Shown one piece after another: positions 18,633 through 28,640 of a DNA stretch of 64,000 nt; within the stretch, counting starts at the first letter, position 1, and each line of letters begins with the position of its first letter. The notes beneath the pieces are model-generated. The model searched no databases and was not told where the DNA came from. It saw nothing but the letters and a program-made list of their open reading frames with translations. A program made the position numbers and the translations under genes. Origin of the DNA: an uncultured Acetobacteraceae bacterium (lineage in GTDB: Bacteria > Pseudomonadota > Alphaproteobacteria > Acetobacterales > Acetobacteraceae); the NCBI GenBank assembly GCA_946476985.1, contig CAMKWS010000002.1, forward strand, positions 1 to 64,000, written 5' to 3'.

Positions 18633-19385
18633 ATGAGTTTCACTCAAAACGCCACATCTTGCACGACAGACCCAACCTCTCTTCGACTAGTTAGCTGGAA
18701 TCTATTTTACGAAGATGGAGCAACATTGGATGATATTTGTCTGCTCATCCGCATGACGCAGCCAGATATTTTATTAATGCAAGAATGTCGTCTTTTTACA
18801 GATAAGCTTCCCCGCCTTGTAGGGGGATATTATAGCCGCCTTGCCTCTATTGGACGGATCCATGGCACCGCTTGTTGGAGCCGCCATCCCTTTAGCCGGC
18901 CTCCTCGCCTACAAATGCTTCAACCAGGCGTTGCCGCACATCGTTCCGCCCAGATACTTCATTTTGACATGGAATTTGGGCCGCTCAGCATTGCCAACGT
19001 GCATCTCTCCCACGGTCCTATTTTGAATCGCCGTCAGCTCCATCTCATCAAAAAGGACCTAACAGGGCACGCTATTATTATTGGCGATTTTAACCAAGTT
19101 GGCCCCGCTCTACTTCCTGGCTTTACAGATATTGGCCCTCGTGAGCAAACACACCGTATGCTCAATCATGTTCCCCTGAGGCTAGACCGTTGCCTTACAC
19201 GTGGCTTCTCACTAATCGACCGGCAAGTCTTCCCACGCTTTGGATCAGATCATAGGCCTATTTCTGTCACCTTAAGCCCAACACCTCTCCCCACCCGCAA
19301 TTATTTGCTACCTGAGGGAATTCTTAACCGGCTAGGCGAACTTAAAAAGATCAACCCCCTCTCCAATATACCTTTTCAAAGATAA
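18633..19385 (+). CDS. Endonuclease/exonuclease/phosphatase (EEP) family hydrolase
   Basis: 250 aa. The Mg-dependent EEP fold is shown by LVSWNLFYEDGATLDD near the start (N binding metal), QECRLF with catalytic Glu, the NVHLSHG strand, GDFNQVGP with the catalytic Asp-Asn pair, and SDHRPISVTL with the terminal Asp-His. The family includes exonuclease III-like nucleases and phospholipid or inositol phosphatases, so the substrate is not defined. Its 3' end overlaps the end of cardiolipin synthase by ten bases in convergent orientation. An EEP gene beside a phospholipase D-type synthase hints at a lipid substrate but does not prove it. Confidence 0.85.
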   Translation: MSFTQNATSCTTDPTSLRLVSWNLFYEDGATLDDICLLIRMTQPDILLMQECRLFTDKLPRLVGGYYSRLASIGRIHGTACWSRHPFSRPPRLQMLQPGVAAHRSAQILHFDMEFGPLSIANVHLSHGPILNRRQLHLIKKDLTGHAIIIGDFNQVGPALLPGFTDIGPREQTHRMLNHVPLRLDRCLTRGFSLIDRQVFPRFGSDHRPISVTLSPTPLPTRNYLLPEGILNRLGELKKINPLSNIPFQR

Positions 19386-20797
19386 GGTAATAACAAACGA
19401 CAAGCCCCATTTCGTAAACGAACTAAAAGCGACCACGCCTTAATTTCATCCAATGTTAGCTCGTGGCTATGATGACTGATCATAAAACGCTCAAGATGAG
19501 CTGCCGTTGCCTCATCATGTACGGTCATATTCACTTCAAAATTCAGCCTAAGGGAACGGCGATCTAAATTCGCACTCCCTATAAAACTCCACCTCTGATC
19601 AACCGTCATCAACTTAGAATGGTTAAAAGGCGGTGCTCCTAACCAAATATGGCAGCCAGATTTCACCAATCTTCGTAAACAAGCGTTACGAGCGTAATCT
19701 GCAATAGGATGATTACTCGCCTTTGGCACCACAATATCAACCCGCACCCCACGCAAAGCCGCTAAACCAAGTTCTGTTGCAAAGCGATCATCTGGGATGA
19801 AATACGGCGTCATAAAACAAACATGTTTACGTGCCAGCGTCAGGGCTTGGAGGATTGTATATTCAACCTTCTCAAAATCCATATCAGGGCCAGACGTCAC
19901 AACACGTGCAGGTACATCGCCTGCGGCGATGGGCGTGGGGAAGTATTCTGTACCTTCCAACACTTCCCCTGTCGTAAAGGCCCAGTCCCGCGCAAAGACT
20001 TCAGATAACTGTTGCACAACAGGGCCTTCTAAACGGAAATGCGTATCCGCTACCGGAATAGGCCGACGAGTGGGGGTACGCAAAACATTCTCCGCCCCAA
20101 TATTTAGCCCCCCCATAAAACCAATCCGACCATCAATTACGAGAATCTTACGGTGATTCCGTAAATTGATGAATGGCATACGCCACGGCCATAGGGAGTG
20201 CATAAAACGTGCGCAACGTACATGGTAATGCCGTAGATAATGTGCGGTTGCACTATAGAGGTAGCCACTTCCTACCCCATCAACCAGCACCCTGACTTCG
20301 ACACCACGCCCATGTGCTGCCACGAGAGCTTTCATAAATTCTCGCCCCGTTCTATCGAAACGAAAAATATATGAACATAAAATGATCGAATGCTGCGCCT
20401 GCTGGATCGCTTCCAACATTAACGGATACGCATGATCCCCGTTATGCAAGCACTCTATCTTGTTGCCTTGCAGTAAAGGCATATTGGTAAGCTTATCAAG
20501 CATTGTAACCAAGGGGTGCATAAAACTCCCCTCAGAATTATGAGACCACTGCATCAAAAAAGCAGTTTCCTCTGGGCTCATATCTTCACGCAACTTCTGT
20601 GCGCGGCGACGTACACGGTTAATCCCTAAGCAGAGATACAGCAAAGACCCCATATAGGGCATGAGCCAACAAATGCCGATCCACCCTGTTGCTGCAGCTG
20701 TGTCCCGCTTTGTGAGCAAAATATGCGCCGTCACGATAAGAGAGAGTGTGATATGCAACACACCAAATATAAAAGCTGGTGTAAATAAATAATGCAT
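19376..20797 (-). CDS. cls: Cardiolipin synthase (phospholipase D family)
   Basis: 473 aa. It makes cardiolipin from phosphatidylglycerol at the inner membrane. Two N-terminal membrane helices are followed by two PLD motifs: HRKILVIDGRIGFMGGLNIG near 213 and HSKLMTVDQRWSFIGSANLD near 395, each with the H-x-K-x4-D residues. The longest frame begins at a GTG two codons earlier, but the GGAGG sequence is best spaced for the ATG at 20797. It converges with the EEP gene, overlapping by ten bases, and no terminator lies between them. Confidence 0.93.
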   Translation of the reverse strand: MHYLFTPAFIFGVLHITLSLIVTAHILLTKRDTAAATGWIGICWLMPYMGSLLYLCLGINRVRRRAQKLREDMSPEETAFLMQWSHNSEGSFMHPLVTMLDKLTNMPLLQGNKIECLHNGDHAYPLMLEAIQQAQHSIILCSYIFRFDRTGREFMKALVAAHGRGVEVRVLVDGVGSGYLYSATAHYLRHYHVRCARFMHSLWPWRMPFINLRNHRKILVIDGRIGFMGGLNIGAENVLRTPTRRPIPVADTHFRLEGPVVQQLSEVFARDWAFTTGEVLEGTEYFPTPIAAGDVPARVVTSGPDMDFEKVEYTILQALTLARKHVCFMTPYFIPDDRFATELGLAALRGVRVDIVVPKASNHPIADYARNACLRRLVKSGCHIWLGAPPFNHSKLMTVDQRWSFIGSANLDRRSLRLNFEVNMTVHDEATAAHLERFMISHHSHELTLDEIKAWSLLVRLRNGACRLLLPYL

Positions 20798-20875
20798 CCT
20801 CACCTCCCTTACTTTTAATACTCCTTAATAAATATCTCCCCCTCCCTCAATGTACTTCACTGAGAAGAAAGATAA

Positions 20876-23089
20876 TTAAGACTTACGGAGCATCCATTGC
20901 GGTGCAGCTCGTCCCACAGCACCACGCCGCGCCACAAGAGCTAGCAGGTCATCCTTGGAGCGGACACGCTGCCCCTCGCGCCATATCAGACCTTCCTCCA
21001 ATGTGAAGAGACGTATCTCGCGCACACCTGCACCCGCGGGCAGCTTCTGCAAGCTCACACCGCCACCGCGTGTCATCTCGGCCACCTGCTCTAGAGGGAA
21101 GATCAACGCACGTTTATGCGTACCCAAACATAGTACATGTGTCCCCTGAGCAGGTAAGACACTGAACAAATGAGCGCCATCTTTCAGATTAAAGACCTGC
21201 CGCCCTGTCCGCTTTTCTGCAGCCAGATTACTTGCAGATATTTGCATACCACGCCCATCTGAACTGGTTATCAGATAACGTGCCTCATCACCGCCTAAAC
21301 TGAACAAAGCCGCAACTTGGTCTTCCTGAGGGAGATCTGCCAATGTTCTAACAGGTTGGCCAAAACCACGCCCGCGAGGCAGATCCGCTACACGAATGGT
21401 GAAAGCGCGCCCACCGGCTGCCATGAGGCAGAGCCTATCTGTACTTTGACACTCTACAGAGTAAGCTAAACCATCACCTTCTTTAAAACGATGACCTTCC
21501 GGCGCATGGCCATGCGCCTTAACTGCGCGGATCCACCCTTCTTGTGAAAGAAGAACTGTTACAGGTTCACGCTCAATCGCCAGAGCTGCGGATGTATCGA
21601 TTGTAGCAGGGGCTTCGGAAATCACTGTCCGACGTGGGCCATATTCTCCACCTTCGAACAAAGCTTGCATCTTTTTAAGGTCGGTACTGATCCGCTTCCA
21701 ACGCTTTTTCTCAGAGCCAAGCAGGCCCTCAAGAGAGGATTGCTCTTTACCGAGACCATCCCACTCTTTACGGATCTCCATCTCCTCAAGGCGGCGTAAA
21801 GAGCGCAGGCGCATATTCAGCACATAATCCGCCTGCAATTCACTAAGCTCAAAAGCTTTCATAAGAGCTGGCTTAGGCTCGTCTTCCTCACGGATGATAC
21901 GAATAACTTCATCCAGATTAAGATAGACTTTTAAGAACCCTTCAAGAATTTCTAAACGCCGCCGTACAGCATCCAACCGGTGCTGCGTACGCCGCACGAG
22001 GACTTCATGAACATGTTCTAACCATGCTTGCAGAATTTGCTTTAGTGACAAAACGCCAGGCACCTTGCCTTGGCTAAGCACATTCATATTTAAGCTGAAG
22101 CGGCTTTCCAAAGCTGTATGGCGGAAGAGTGTCTCCATTAACACTTCAGGGTCGCAATTGCGCGTTTTAGGCTCTAATACGAGGCGAATATCCATCGTAC
22201 TTTCATCCCGCACATCTGCCAGCAGAGGCAGCTTACGCTGATCCATCATGCTCGCGATTTGTTCGATCAATTTACCCTTCTGAACCTGATATGGAATTTC
22301 AGAAACAATAATCACCCATGCCCCGCCGCGGCCTTTTTCTACAGACCAGCGCGCACGTGTACGGAAGCTCCCTCTTCCCGTTTCATAAGCACGGACCAGA
22401 ACATCCCGATCCTCAACGAGCAGCCCACCCGTTGGGAAGTCAGGCCCAGGCATAACGTCCAAAATCTCTTCAATACTGCAGTCTGGTTTGGAGATAATAA
22501 GCTGTGCTGCTTGATACAGCTCCGCAGCATTATGCGGTGGAATGCTCGTTGCCATCCCCACAGCAATACCAGCAGCGCCATTTGCTAAGAGATTAGGGAA
22601 CAAACCTGGCAGAACAACCGGCTCTTTGTCCTCATTATCATAAGTCAGACGAAAATCGACCGCATCATCGGCAATGCCTTCAAGCATGATGCGTGCAGTT
22701 TCTGTCATGCGGCTCTCGGTGTAACGCATCGCCGCAGCGCCATCGCCATCAATCGAGCCGAAATTCCCCTGCCCTTCAACAAGAGGATACCGCACCGCAA
22801 ACCCCTGCGCTAAGCGTACCAACGCATCATAAACAGAGGCATCACCATGAGGGTGGAACTTACCGATAACGTCACCCACCACACGTGCACATTTCTTAAA
22901 GCCTGATGAAGGATCAAGCTTTAGCTGCTGCATCGCATAAAGTAGACGCCTATGGACAGGCTTCAGCCCATCACGCACATCTGGCAATGAACGCGACGTG
23001 ATGGTTGACATGGCATAAGCTAAATAACGCTCGCTTAGCGCTTCAGCCAATCGTGTATCTTCAATATGCCCGGCCAGATCACCCGTCAT
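20876..23089 (-). CDS. parC: DNA topoisomerase IV subunit A (ParC)
   Basis: 737 aa. It decatenates daughter chromosomes together with ParE, which is not in the window. The winged-helix segment [17 protein letters not shown] is at 38-53, and the catalytic tyrosine is Y123 in MRYTESRM. A coiled-coil tower and a C-terminal beta-propeller with degenerate blades follow; the GyrA-box is absent, which supports ParC over GyrA. The quinolone-determining region reads [12 protein letters not shown] (77-88), with Ala84 at the position of E. coli Ser80 and Asp88 at that of Glu84. recO ends 43 bases upstream on the same strand. Confidence 0.95.
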   Translation of the reverse strand: MTGDLAGHIEDTRLAEALSERYLAYAMSTITSRSLPDVRDGLKPVHRRLLYAMQQLKLDPSSGFKKCARVVGDVIGKFHPHGDASVYDALVRLAQGFAVRYPLVEGQGNFGSIDGDGAAAMRYTESRMTETARIMLEGIADDAVDFRLTYDNEDKEPVVLPGLFPNLLANGAAGIAVGMATSIPPHNAAELYQAAQLIISKPDCSIEEILDVMPGPDFPTGGLLVEDRDVLVRAYETGRGSFRTRARWSVEKGRGGAWVIIVSEIPYQVQKGKLIEQIASMMDQRKLPLLADVRDESTMDIRLVLEPKTRNCDPEVLMETLFRHTALESRFSLNMNVLSQGKVPGVLSLKQILQAWLEHVHEVLVRRTQHRLDAVRRRLEILEGFLKVYLNLDEVIRIIREEDEPKPALMKAFELSELQADYVLNMRLRSLRRLEEMEIRKEWDGLGKEQSSLEGLLGSEKKRWKRISTDLKKMQALFEGGEYGPRRTVISEAPATIDTSAALAIEREPVTVLLSQEGWIRAVKAHGHAPEGHRFKEGDGLAYSVECQSTDRLCLMAAGGRAFTIRVADLPRGRGFGQPVRTLADLPQEDQVAALFSLGGDEARYLITSSDGRGMQISASNLAAEKRTGRQVFNLKDGAHLFSVLPAQGTHVLCLGTHKRALIFPLEQVAEMTRGGGVSLQKLPAGAGVREIRLFTLEEGLIWREGQRVRSKDDLLALVARRGAVGRAAPQWMLRKS

Positions 23090-23131
23090 ACGGTCTCCCC
23101 GCTCTTCTTAGACTTCAAATTGGACAACAGC

Positions 23132-23902
23132 TTAGACACGCTCTTCTCCTTCCTGTCCAGAGCTTGCAGCATCAACAGTCCTACATAACGCAGCCATCAA
23201 TCTTTCTCGCGCTGCTGGAAGGGGGCGATGCTGCACAGAAAAGACCGCACGCTGTAAAAAATAACCGTTCAACCTTGCTCCCATGAGCCATTGTTCATTA
23301 TCCCCCTCATCTGCCTCATTGAGGAGAAAAGTTGGCAGCGGTAAAAGGCGGTCCTTCCACTCCCCCGCCCCTTCTTCACTCACAGCCCTTCCTGAGCGTG
23401 GGGAGACATAGGCCAAGCCTTCACTCTTTTGCGTCACCGCACATATACTTAAATCTAAGCCATAACCAAGCTCTCGCAGCAATAAGAGTTCCCACCTCAA
23501 GTACAAAGCAACAGGGGGTTCCGCCGGAGATACACTTAACGCACTTAAAAAATGTGTCAGAGAAACAAAAAGCGTCTCATGCTGCTCTCTCTCTGCGAGA
23601 GCTTCATGACATAAGCTACATGCGCTACTCAGCAGAGTTAAAGCCAAAGGGTAATCTAACAAAAAAGCCGCTATGGGACGGACAAGTTCAGCAGTCATGT
23701 GCCCGAGCTGCTCTGCTAGGCGTGCCTTCCAGCGTGCAAGAATCAAATTTCCCACCTGCCATAACCCGCTTTGTCGGCGAGAACGCCCTCCACGCACCAT
23801 GGCTCGGTACACGCCCATATTCTGTGTCAGCACGGTTACAAGCAAACTGCTTTCACCATGGGGGAAGACTTTAAGAATAACGGCTGGTTCTTCCCACTCC
23901 AT
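23132..23902 (-). CDS. recO: DNA repair protein RecO
   Basis: 256 aa. It loads RecA onto SSB-coated DNA as part of the RecFOR pathway. The N-terminal OB fold contains VILKVFPHGESSLLVTVLT (8-26) and GVYRAMVRGG; an alpha-helical domain follows. The usual zinc-binding cysteine cluster is reduced here, with C-x4-C-like spacing not evident, which is common in the family. It lies upstream of parC in the same direction and begins just after the tsf terminator. Confidence 0.9.
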   Translation of the reverse strand: MEWEEPAVILKVFPHGESSLLVTVLTQNMGVYRAMVRGGRSRRQSGLWQVGNLILARWKARLAEQLGHMTAELVRPIAAFLLDYPLALTLLSSACSLCHEALAEREQHETLFVSLTHFLSALSVSPAEPPVALYLRWELLLLRELGYGLDLSICAVTQKSEGLAYVSPRSGRAVSEEGAGEWKDRLLPLPTFLLNEADEGDNEQWLMGARLNGYFLQRAVFSVQHRPLPAARERLMAALCRTVDAASSGQEGEERV

Positions 23903-23929
23903 ATCTCACTCCTCCCTCATGCGCTTACC

Positions 23930-23963
23930 ATAAAAAAAAGCCCCCGCAAAAACGGGGGCTTTT
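23930..23963 (-). terminator. Intrinsic terminator of rpsB-tsf
   Basis: On the minus strand AAAAGCCCCCG pairs with CGGGGGCTTTT, and a run of eight T follows. It lies about 25 bases past the tsf stop and directly before recO. Confidence 0.92.
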
Positions 23964-23986
23964 CTCGCTCAGTAATAAGCCGAAAC

Positions 23987-24895
23987 TTATTTCTGTCCGG
24001 AAGCAGCAGCAACCTCAGCAGCGAAGTCGCTCTCAGCTTTCTCGATGCCTTCACCAAGCTGATAACGCTCAAAGCCAGCAAGTTTCGCACCAGCTTTCTG
24101 CACGACTGCCTTCACACGGCTCTCACCGTCATGCACCCATACCTGCTCAAGAAGAACAACTTCTTCATAGAACTTACGGATACGGCCTTCGACCATTTTC
24201 TCAATGATGTTTTCTGGCTTACCAGATGCACGAGCCTGATCTTCAAGCACCTTACGCTCACGCGCAACGGACTCCGCATCAACACTATCAACATCAAGAG
24301 CTGTTGGACGTGTTGCAGCAACATGCATACCGATCTGACGACCCAGTGTAAGCAGTGCTTCGCTCTCAGAAGGAGCTTCGATAGCAGCAATCACACCGAT
24401 GCGACCAACGCCTGGACGCAGAGCACCGTGAACATAGCTAGCAACAACGCCTGATGGCACGCTCAGCACTGTTGCACGACGCAGGGTCATGTTCTCACCG
24501 ATAGTTGCCACCAGATGTGTCAACTCATCAGCAACTGTACGGCCGGATGGCATTTTAGCTGCTTTAATAGCTTCGAGGTCTTCACCAACCTCAAGAGCAA
24601 CCTTAGCAATATCTTCAACAGCCTGCTGGAATGCTTCGTTACGAGCCACGAAGTCTGTCTCAGCATTCACCTCGACCAGAGCCGCTTTCTGCGGGCCTGT
24701 TGCGACAGCAACCAGACCTTCAGCAGCAACACGACCGGACTTCTTAGCAGCCTGAGAAAGGCCCTTCTTACGCAGCCAGTCAATAGCAGCCTGCATGTCG
24801 CCATTGGCTTCTGTCAGGGCTTTCTTACAATCCATCATGCCGGCGCTTGTTGCGTCACGCAGTTCGCGCACCATTGCTGCAGTAATGTCTGCCAT
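23987..24895 (-). CDS. tsf: Translation elongation factor Ts
   Basis: 302 aa. It is the guanine-nucleotide exchange factor for EF-Tu. The UBA-like N-terminal domain ends with [15 protein letters not shown] (18-32), and the core begins with [16 protein letters not shown], which carries the TDFVA residues that contact EF-Tu. The C-terminal [17 protein letters not shown]-type segment is also typical. It is downstream of rpsB by 115 bases, in the near-universal rpsB-tsf order. AGGGATAG lies ahead of ATG. A terminator-like hairpin separates it from rpsB. Confidence 0.97.
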   Translation of the reverse strand: MADITAAMVRELRDATSAGMMDCKKALTEANGDMQAAIDWLRKKGLSQAAKKSGRVAAEGLVAVATGPQKAALVEVNAETDFVARNEAFQQAVEDIAKVALEVGEDLEAIKAAKMPSGRTVADELTHLVATIGENMTLRRATVLSVPSGVVASYVHGALRPGVGRIGVIAAIEAPSESEALLTLGRQIGMHVAATRPTALDVDSVDAESVARERKVLEDQARASGKPENIIEKMVEGRIRKFYEEVVLLEQVWVHDGESRVKAVVQKAGAKLAGFERYQLGEGIEKAESDFAAEVAAASGQK

Positions 24896-24911
24896 AACTC
24901 TTTACTATCCC

Positions 24912-24951
24912 TAAAAAAACATCCATGCGGCTGGAGAAGCCTCCAACCGCA
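24912..24951 (-). terminator. Terminator-like hairpin between rpsB and tsf (possible attenuator)
   Basis: On the minus strand an 11-pair stem (TGCGGTTGGAG with CTCCAGCCGCA, one G-T pair) with loop GCTT is followed after about six bases by seven T (24913-24919). It lies inside the rpsB-tsf operon, so it should act, if at all, as partial termination or as an mRNA stabiliser. The T run is not immediately adjacent to the stem, which lowers confidence in termination. Confidence 0.55.
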
Positions 24952-25010
24952 CGGCGTATAATCATGCACTCATCTGAGCCAACCTATAGAGTCAGCTTAC
25001 AGAAATGAGC

Positions 25011-25793
25011 TTAGCCAGCTGTAGGTGCAGCTTCAGCCTTCTCTGCAACAGCAGCTTCAACCGGAAGCTCTTCAGAAGCACCGATATCCTGGCCAGAAGC
25101 AGCTAGCTCTGCAGAAATACCATCCAGCACAGCACCAGAAACCAGCTCGCAATATGTTGCAATCGCGCGGATAGCATCATCGTTCCCTGGGACTGGGAAT
25201 GTGACACCCTTAGGATCAGAGTTACTATCAAGCACAGCAATCACAGGAATACCAAGCTTGTTAGCTTCTTCAACAGCCAGCTTCTCTTTATTGGTGTCAA
25301 TAACGAACAGAAGGTCTGGTAGACCACCCATGTCCTTAATACCACCAAGGGAACGCTCCAGCTTCTCACGGTCGCGAGTGATATCAAGAATCTCTTTTTT
25401 GGTCAGACCTGTTGTGTCGCCAGCCAGCATCTCATCGATACCACGCAGACGCTTAATGGAGCCTGTGATGGTCTTCCAGTTTGTCAGCATACCGCCGAGC
25501 CAACGGTGGTTCACATAGTACTGACCGCAACGCTGAGCAGCTTCAGCTACCAGGTCAGCAGCAGCACGTTTTGTACCAACGAACAGCACGCGACCACCAG
25601 AAGCAACAGTGTCACGAACCTGCTTCAGAGCGCGGTCCAGCAAAGGCACTGTCTGCTGTAGATCGATGATGTGAACCTGGTTACGAACACCGAACAAATA
25701 CGGTGCCATAGCTGGGTTCCAGCGGCGTGTGTGGTGACCGAAGTGAACACCAGCTTCCAAAAGCTGGCGCATTGTGAACTGTGGCATTGCCAT
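25011..25793 (-). CDS. rpsB: 30S ribosomal protein S2
   Basis: 260 aa from the chosen start. It begins [20 protein letters not shown], the usual S2 beginning; the middle has [25 protein letters not shown] and [12 protein letters not shown] motifs, and the acidic C-terminal tail is common in Alphaproteobacteria. The open frame continues 64 codons upstream but that part is a structured leader, not protein-like. ATG at 25787 is an alternative start. GAAAGAAAG precedes the start and no strong GGAGG is in place, so initiation may depend on leader structure. Confidence 0.96.
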   Translation of the reverse strand: MAMPQFTMRQLLEAGVHFGHHTRRWNPAMAPYLFGVRNQVHIIDLQQTVPLLDRALKQVRDTVASGGRVLFVGTKRAAADLVAEAAQRCGQYYVNHRWLGGMLTNWKTITGSIKRLRGIDEMLAGDTTGLTKKEILDITRDREKLERSLGGIKDMGGLPDLLFVIDTNKEKLAVEEANKLGIPVIAVLDSNSDPKGVTFPVPGNDDAIRAIATYCELVSGAVLDGISAELAASGQDIGASEELPVEAAVAEKAEAAPTAG

Positions 25794-25801
25794 AGCTAAG
25801 A

Positions 25802-25910
25802 AACTTTCTTTCTCTGGTTTATCCTCCGTATGGCAACGCCCTATTAGATAGGACACCAGGACATCCGGGCCATACGTGCGAAATAACTCCCCTCTCGAAA
25901 AGAGAGAAAA
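25802..25910 (-). promoter_or_regulatory. Structured rpsB mRNA leader, candidate S2 autoregulatory element
   Basis: Three nested or adjacent hairpins are visible on the minus strand: an outer stem CGTATGGC/GCCATACG (25869-25876 with 25827-25834), an inner stem GTCCTAT/ATAGGGC around 25838-25854, and an upstream CTCTC/GAGAG hairpin (25892-25906). A GGAGG follows the outer stem but is about 30 bases from the start codon. S2 of E. coli represses its own operon through the leader, so a similar role is inferred. A weak promoter candidate (TTGTCT, then TAAGTA with a 17-base spacer) lies further upstream. Confidence 0.5.
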
Positions 25911-25991
25911 GCTGCCTCTACTTAGAAAAACTGGAAATAAAAGACAAGCATTTTTATGTATGTGGAGGCAGAAACATCCCTCCAACTTGGC

Positions 25992-26615
25992 TTAGAGCTG
26001 CTTGAGAAACTCTGCCATAGATTTATGCGCCTGAGCCGCATCCCGCCCCAGTGTCATAAGCGCACCAATCTGCCCTGGATGCTGCACGAGCGAAGCGAGT
26101 AACGCAGGAATATGAACCTTACCCTCTTTTAAAGCCACAGCAGCGGCTGGAGGCAGATTACGAGCGGCATCATCACAAACAACACGCAGCACAGCAAAAG
26201 GCAGACCTGAACGTGCGACTATACCGCTCTCCATATCGACAGCATGACACTTTGTTTGATGAAATAACGCTGCTTTTTCTGCCGCCTGAGCAATCATTAC
26301 ATTGCTATGATAGAGCCCGCCACGAACGGAGACTTTATTCGCGCCGAAACGCTCACTAAGTACCTCATCCGTAAGAATGCTCTGCCCATCTACATGCACA
26401 AAACCTGCCACCTGAACTGTCCCCGGTGGGAGATCTTCATCCAATCCACCGGCACAACCGAAAGACAGAAGCTCTGTCGCACCAGCAGCTTTCAACTCTG
26501 CCAAAGCACGTACAGCCCCACTCTCGCAGGCATGGCTTAAAGCAATTACCGCATCAGGGAAGAAGCGTTTCGCTAATTGCGCCTCTTGCTTTAAGCCAAC
26601 TAAAATCCCGAGCAT
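25992..26615 (-). CDS. hpnG: HpnG, adenosylhopane nucleosidase (hopanoid phosphorylase family)
   Basis: 207 aa, nucleoside phosphorylase/MTA-SAH nucleosidase fold. In hopanoid synthesis HpnG removes adenine from adenosylhopane to give ribosylhopane. Visible are GILVGLKQEA at the start, SFGCAGGLDEDLPPGTVQVA, and CHAVDMESGIVA with the substrate-binding Met-Glu pair, then VVCDDAA with the catalytic Asp. The ATG overlaps the shc stop as TAATG, so the two are coupled. HpnH, which makes its substrate, is not next to it and must be elsewhere if the pathway is complete. Confidence 0.88.
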   Translation of the reverse strand: MLGILVGLKQEAQLAKRFFPDAVIALSHACESGAVRALAELKAAGATELLSFGCAGGLDEDLPPGTVQVAGFVHVDGQSILTDEVLSERFGANKVSVRGGLYHSNVMIAQAAEKAALFHQTKCHAVDMESGIVARSGLPFAVLRVVCDDAARNLPPAAAVALKEGKVHIPALLASLVQHPGQIGALMTLGRDAAQAHKSMAEFLKQL

Positions 26616-28570
26616 TAGAAGCCGTATTCCACCTTACCTGAGTTACTGGAACCCAAGTTACGGTAGCGAGACAATGCTGTTAGTGGGAAGAACTGCTTGT
26701 AGCCATGATATTTTAGGTAGAACACTTTCGGGAACCCAACGGCATTGTAAGGCTCTTCATGCCATTCGCCATTTTCATCCTGCATACGAGCAAGATATGC
26801 CATCCCCCGTTGCACAGCCTCACTATTCCGGCGACCAACTGCCATAAGAGCCAATGTCGCCCACGCTGTCTGTGTTGGTAAGCTTTCTTTATATACGCCT
26901 TGCGGTGCCCCCTCATAGCTGGCGCAATCTTCACCCCAGCCACCATCTTCGTTCTGTACGCTTTCAAGCCACGCAACAGCACGCTGCACCATAAGGTCCT
27001 TATGGCTCACCCCGGCGATATTCAGCGCACATAGAGCAGACCATGTGCCATAGATGTAATTTGTGCCCCAGCGACCAAACCAGCTTCCTGTGGCTTCTTG
27101 CTCAGAGCGCAAATACTCCAGCCCCTTCTCAATAACAGCACGATCTTCTGGATAGCCAAGCTGTGCGAGGAAGGAGATACACCGAGCGGACACATCCACA
27201 GTTGGTGGATCAAGCAAAGCACCATGATCAGCAAACGGGATATGATTTAGCAGATCTAAATCATTATCGATGTCAAACGCTCCCCAACCACCGTTCGTGC
27301 TTTGCATACCGATGATCCACTCACGGGCACGCTCAATCGCCTCACGGTTTTCAACAGGGTCAATCCGGTGCAGCAACATACCAACAACAGCTGTATCATC
27401 CACATCCGGATAGTAATCATTCTCGTATTGGAAGGCCCAGCCACCAGGACGAAGGTTAGGCGCATTAATTGCCCAATCCCCCTTTACATCCAAGATTTGC
27501 CGCTCACGCAGCCATGCGGCTGTTTTCTTCAAGGCAGCCATTGTCTCTGGAGTTTTAACACCTTGTGGACCGGATGCAGCTTCAATCATCGCCAAGCCAG
27601 ATAAGCCTGTATCCCACACAGGAGATACGCAAGGCTGGCAATATACCTCACCATCCTTCTCAACTAGCAAGTCCTGCAAAGACTGCCACGCTTGTTCAAC
27701 ACGTGGATCATCATCGGGGACGCCTAATGTACGAAACATCATCACGACATTAGCCATGGCCGGGTAAATAGCCCCCAAGCCACCAGCGCTGAGACGCTCT
27801 TCAATAAACGCAATGGTTTTGCGAACAGCTCTTGCGTGAATCATCTTAGGAATACGCGGCACAACTGGGCGTAGCAGCTCATCCACATATTTAAACACAC
27901 GCCCCCAAGCAGACCGATAAGGACCACGTATCCAGTCCTTCACACGAACAGGCGGGGTACGGAAAATTTCCGGAACATGCACTCCACGAGGGTTCACTGC
28001 CACCGGTTTACGGGCACCAAGCACCAAGAGGGGTGCAATCACCGTACGAGACCAATAAGACATATTCCATACAGAGAAAAATGCCTTACGAGGCAGAAGC
28101 ATCAGCTCAATTGGCATGACCGGCACAGCACGCCACGGCACCTCACCATACAGAGCAAGCTGAATACGTGTGAAAACGTTACTACGCTCTGCACCTCCAT
28201 GTGCCAAAATAGCAGCACGGGCACGCGCCATATGCGGTGCATGAATATCATCACCGATCATCTTCAGCGCAAAATAAGCCTTCACTGTAGCGGAAAGGTC
28301 AAACCCGCCATCGTGATAAAGTGGCCAGCCACCATGCGTACCCTGAATACGGCGCAGATAAACACCAATCTTCTTCTCACGAACAGGGTCAATGCGATCA
28401 AGAAAATGCTCAAGCAGCACATATTCTGCAGGAATAGTGGCGTCAGCTTCCAGCTCGAAAACCCAATGACCATCATCCTTCTGGCGTTTCCCCAAAGCGG
28501 AATGGCCTGCCTGAGCCGCCTGCTCCACCACGGTGGCATCGAAATTATGACGGAACGACGTCTCGCTCAC
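26615..28570 (-). CDS. shc: Squalene-hopene cyclase
   Basis: 651 aa from the chosen start. It cyclises squalene to hopene/hopanol at the membrane. The protonating DxDD motif is in YPDVDDTAVVGM near residue 390, and several QW repeats (for example GGWGEDCASYEG, GSWFGRWG) stabilise the alpha-barrel fold. The longest frame starts at 28693 and would overlap hpnE, but AAGGAG sits six bases before a GTG at 28570, giving VSETSFRHNF as the start; ATG at 28588 is the alternative. Directly upstream is hpnE, directly downstream hpnG. Length agrees with bacterial cyclases of 630-660 aa. Confidence 0.96.
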   Translation of the reverse strand: MSETSFRHNFDATVVEQAAQAGHSALGKRQKDDGHWVFELEADATIPAEYVLLEHFLDRIDPVREKKIGVYLRRIQGTHGGWPLYHDGGFDLSATVKAYFALKMIGDDIHAPHMARARAAILAHGGAERSNVFTRIQLALYGEVPWRAVPVMPIELMLLPRKAFFSVWNMSYWSRTVIAPLLVLGARKPVAVNPRGVHVPEIFRTPPVRVKDWIRGPYRSAWGRVFKYVDELLRPVVPRIPKMIHARAVRKTIAFIEERLSAGGLGAIYPAMANVVMMFRTLGVPDDDPRVEQAWQSLQDLLVEKDGEVYCQPCVSPVWDTGLSGLAMIEAASGPQGVKTPETMAALKKTAAWLRERQILDVKGDWAINAPNLRPGGWAFQYENDYYPDVDDTAVVGMLLHRIDPVENREAIERAREWIIGMQSTNGGWGAFDIDNDLDLLNHIPFADHGALLDPPTVDVSARCISFLAQLGYPEDRAVIEKGLEYLRSEQEATGSWFGRWGTNYIYGTWSALCALNIAGVSHKDLMVQRAVAWLESVQNEDGGWGEDCASYEGAPQGVYKESLPTQTAWATLALMAVGRRNSEAVQRGMAYLARMQDENGEWHEEPYNAVGFPKVFYLKYHGYKQFFPLTALSRYRNLGSSNSGKVEYGF

Positions 28571-28640
28571 TGGTTTCTCCTTCAACATTCTCTTACTACC
28601 ATGCGCATTTCTCTGGCACGTATAGAGAGCAAAACCGAAT

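Noticed and set aside
25794-25985. 64-codon N-terminal extension of ribosomal protein S2
   Set aside because: Not protein-like, and it covers a structured leader; the conserved S2 start is at 25793.
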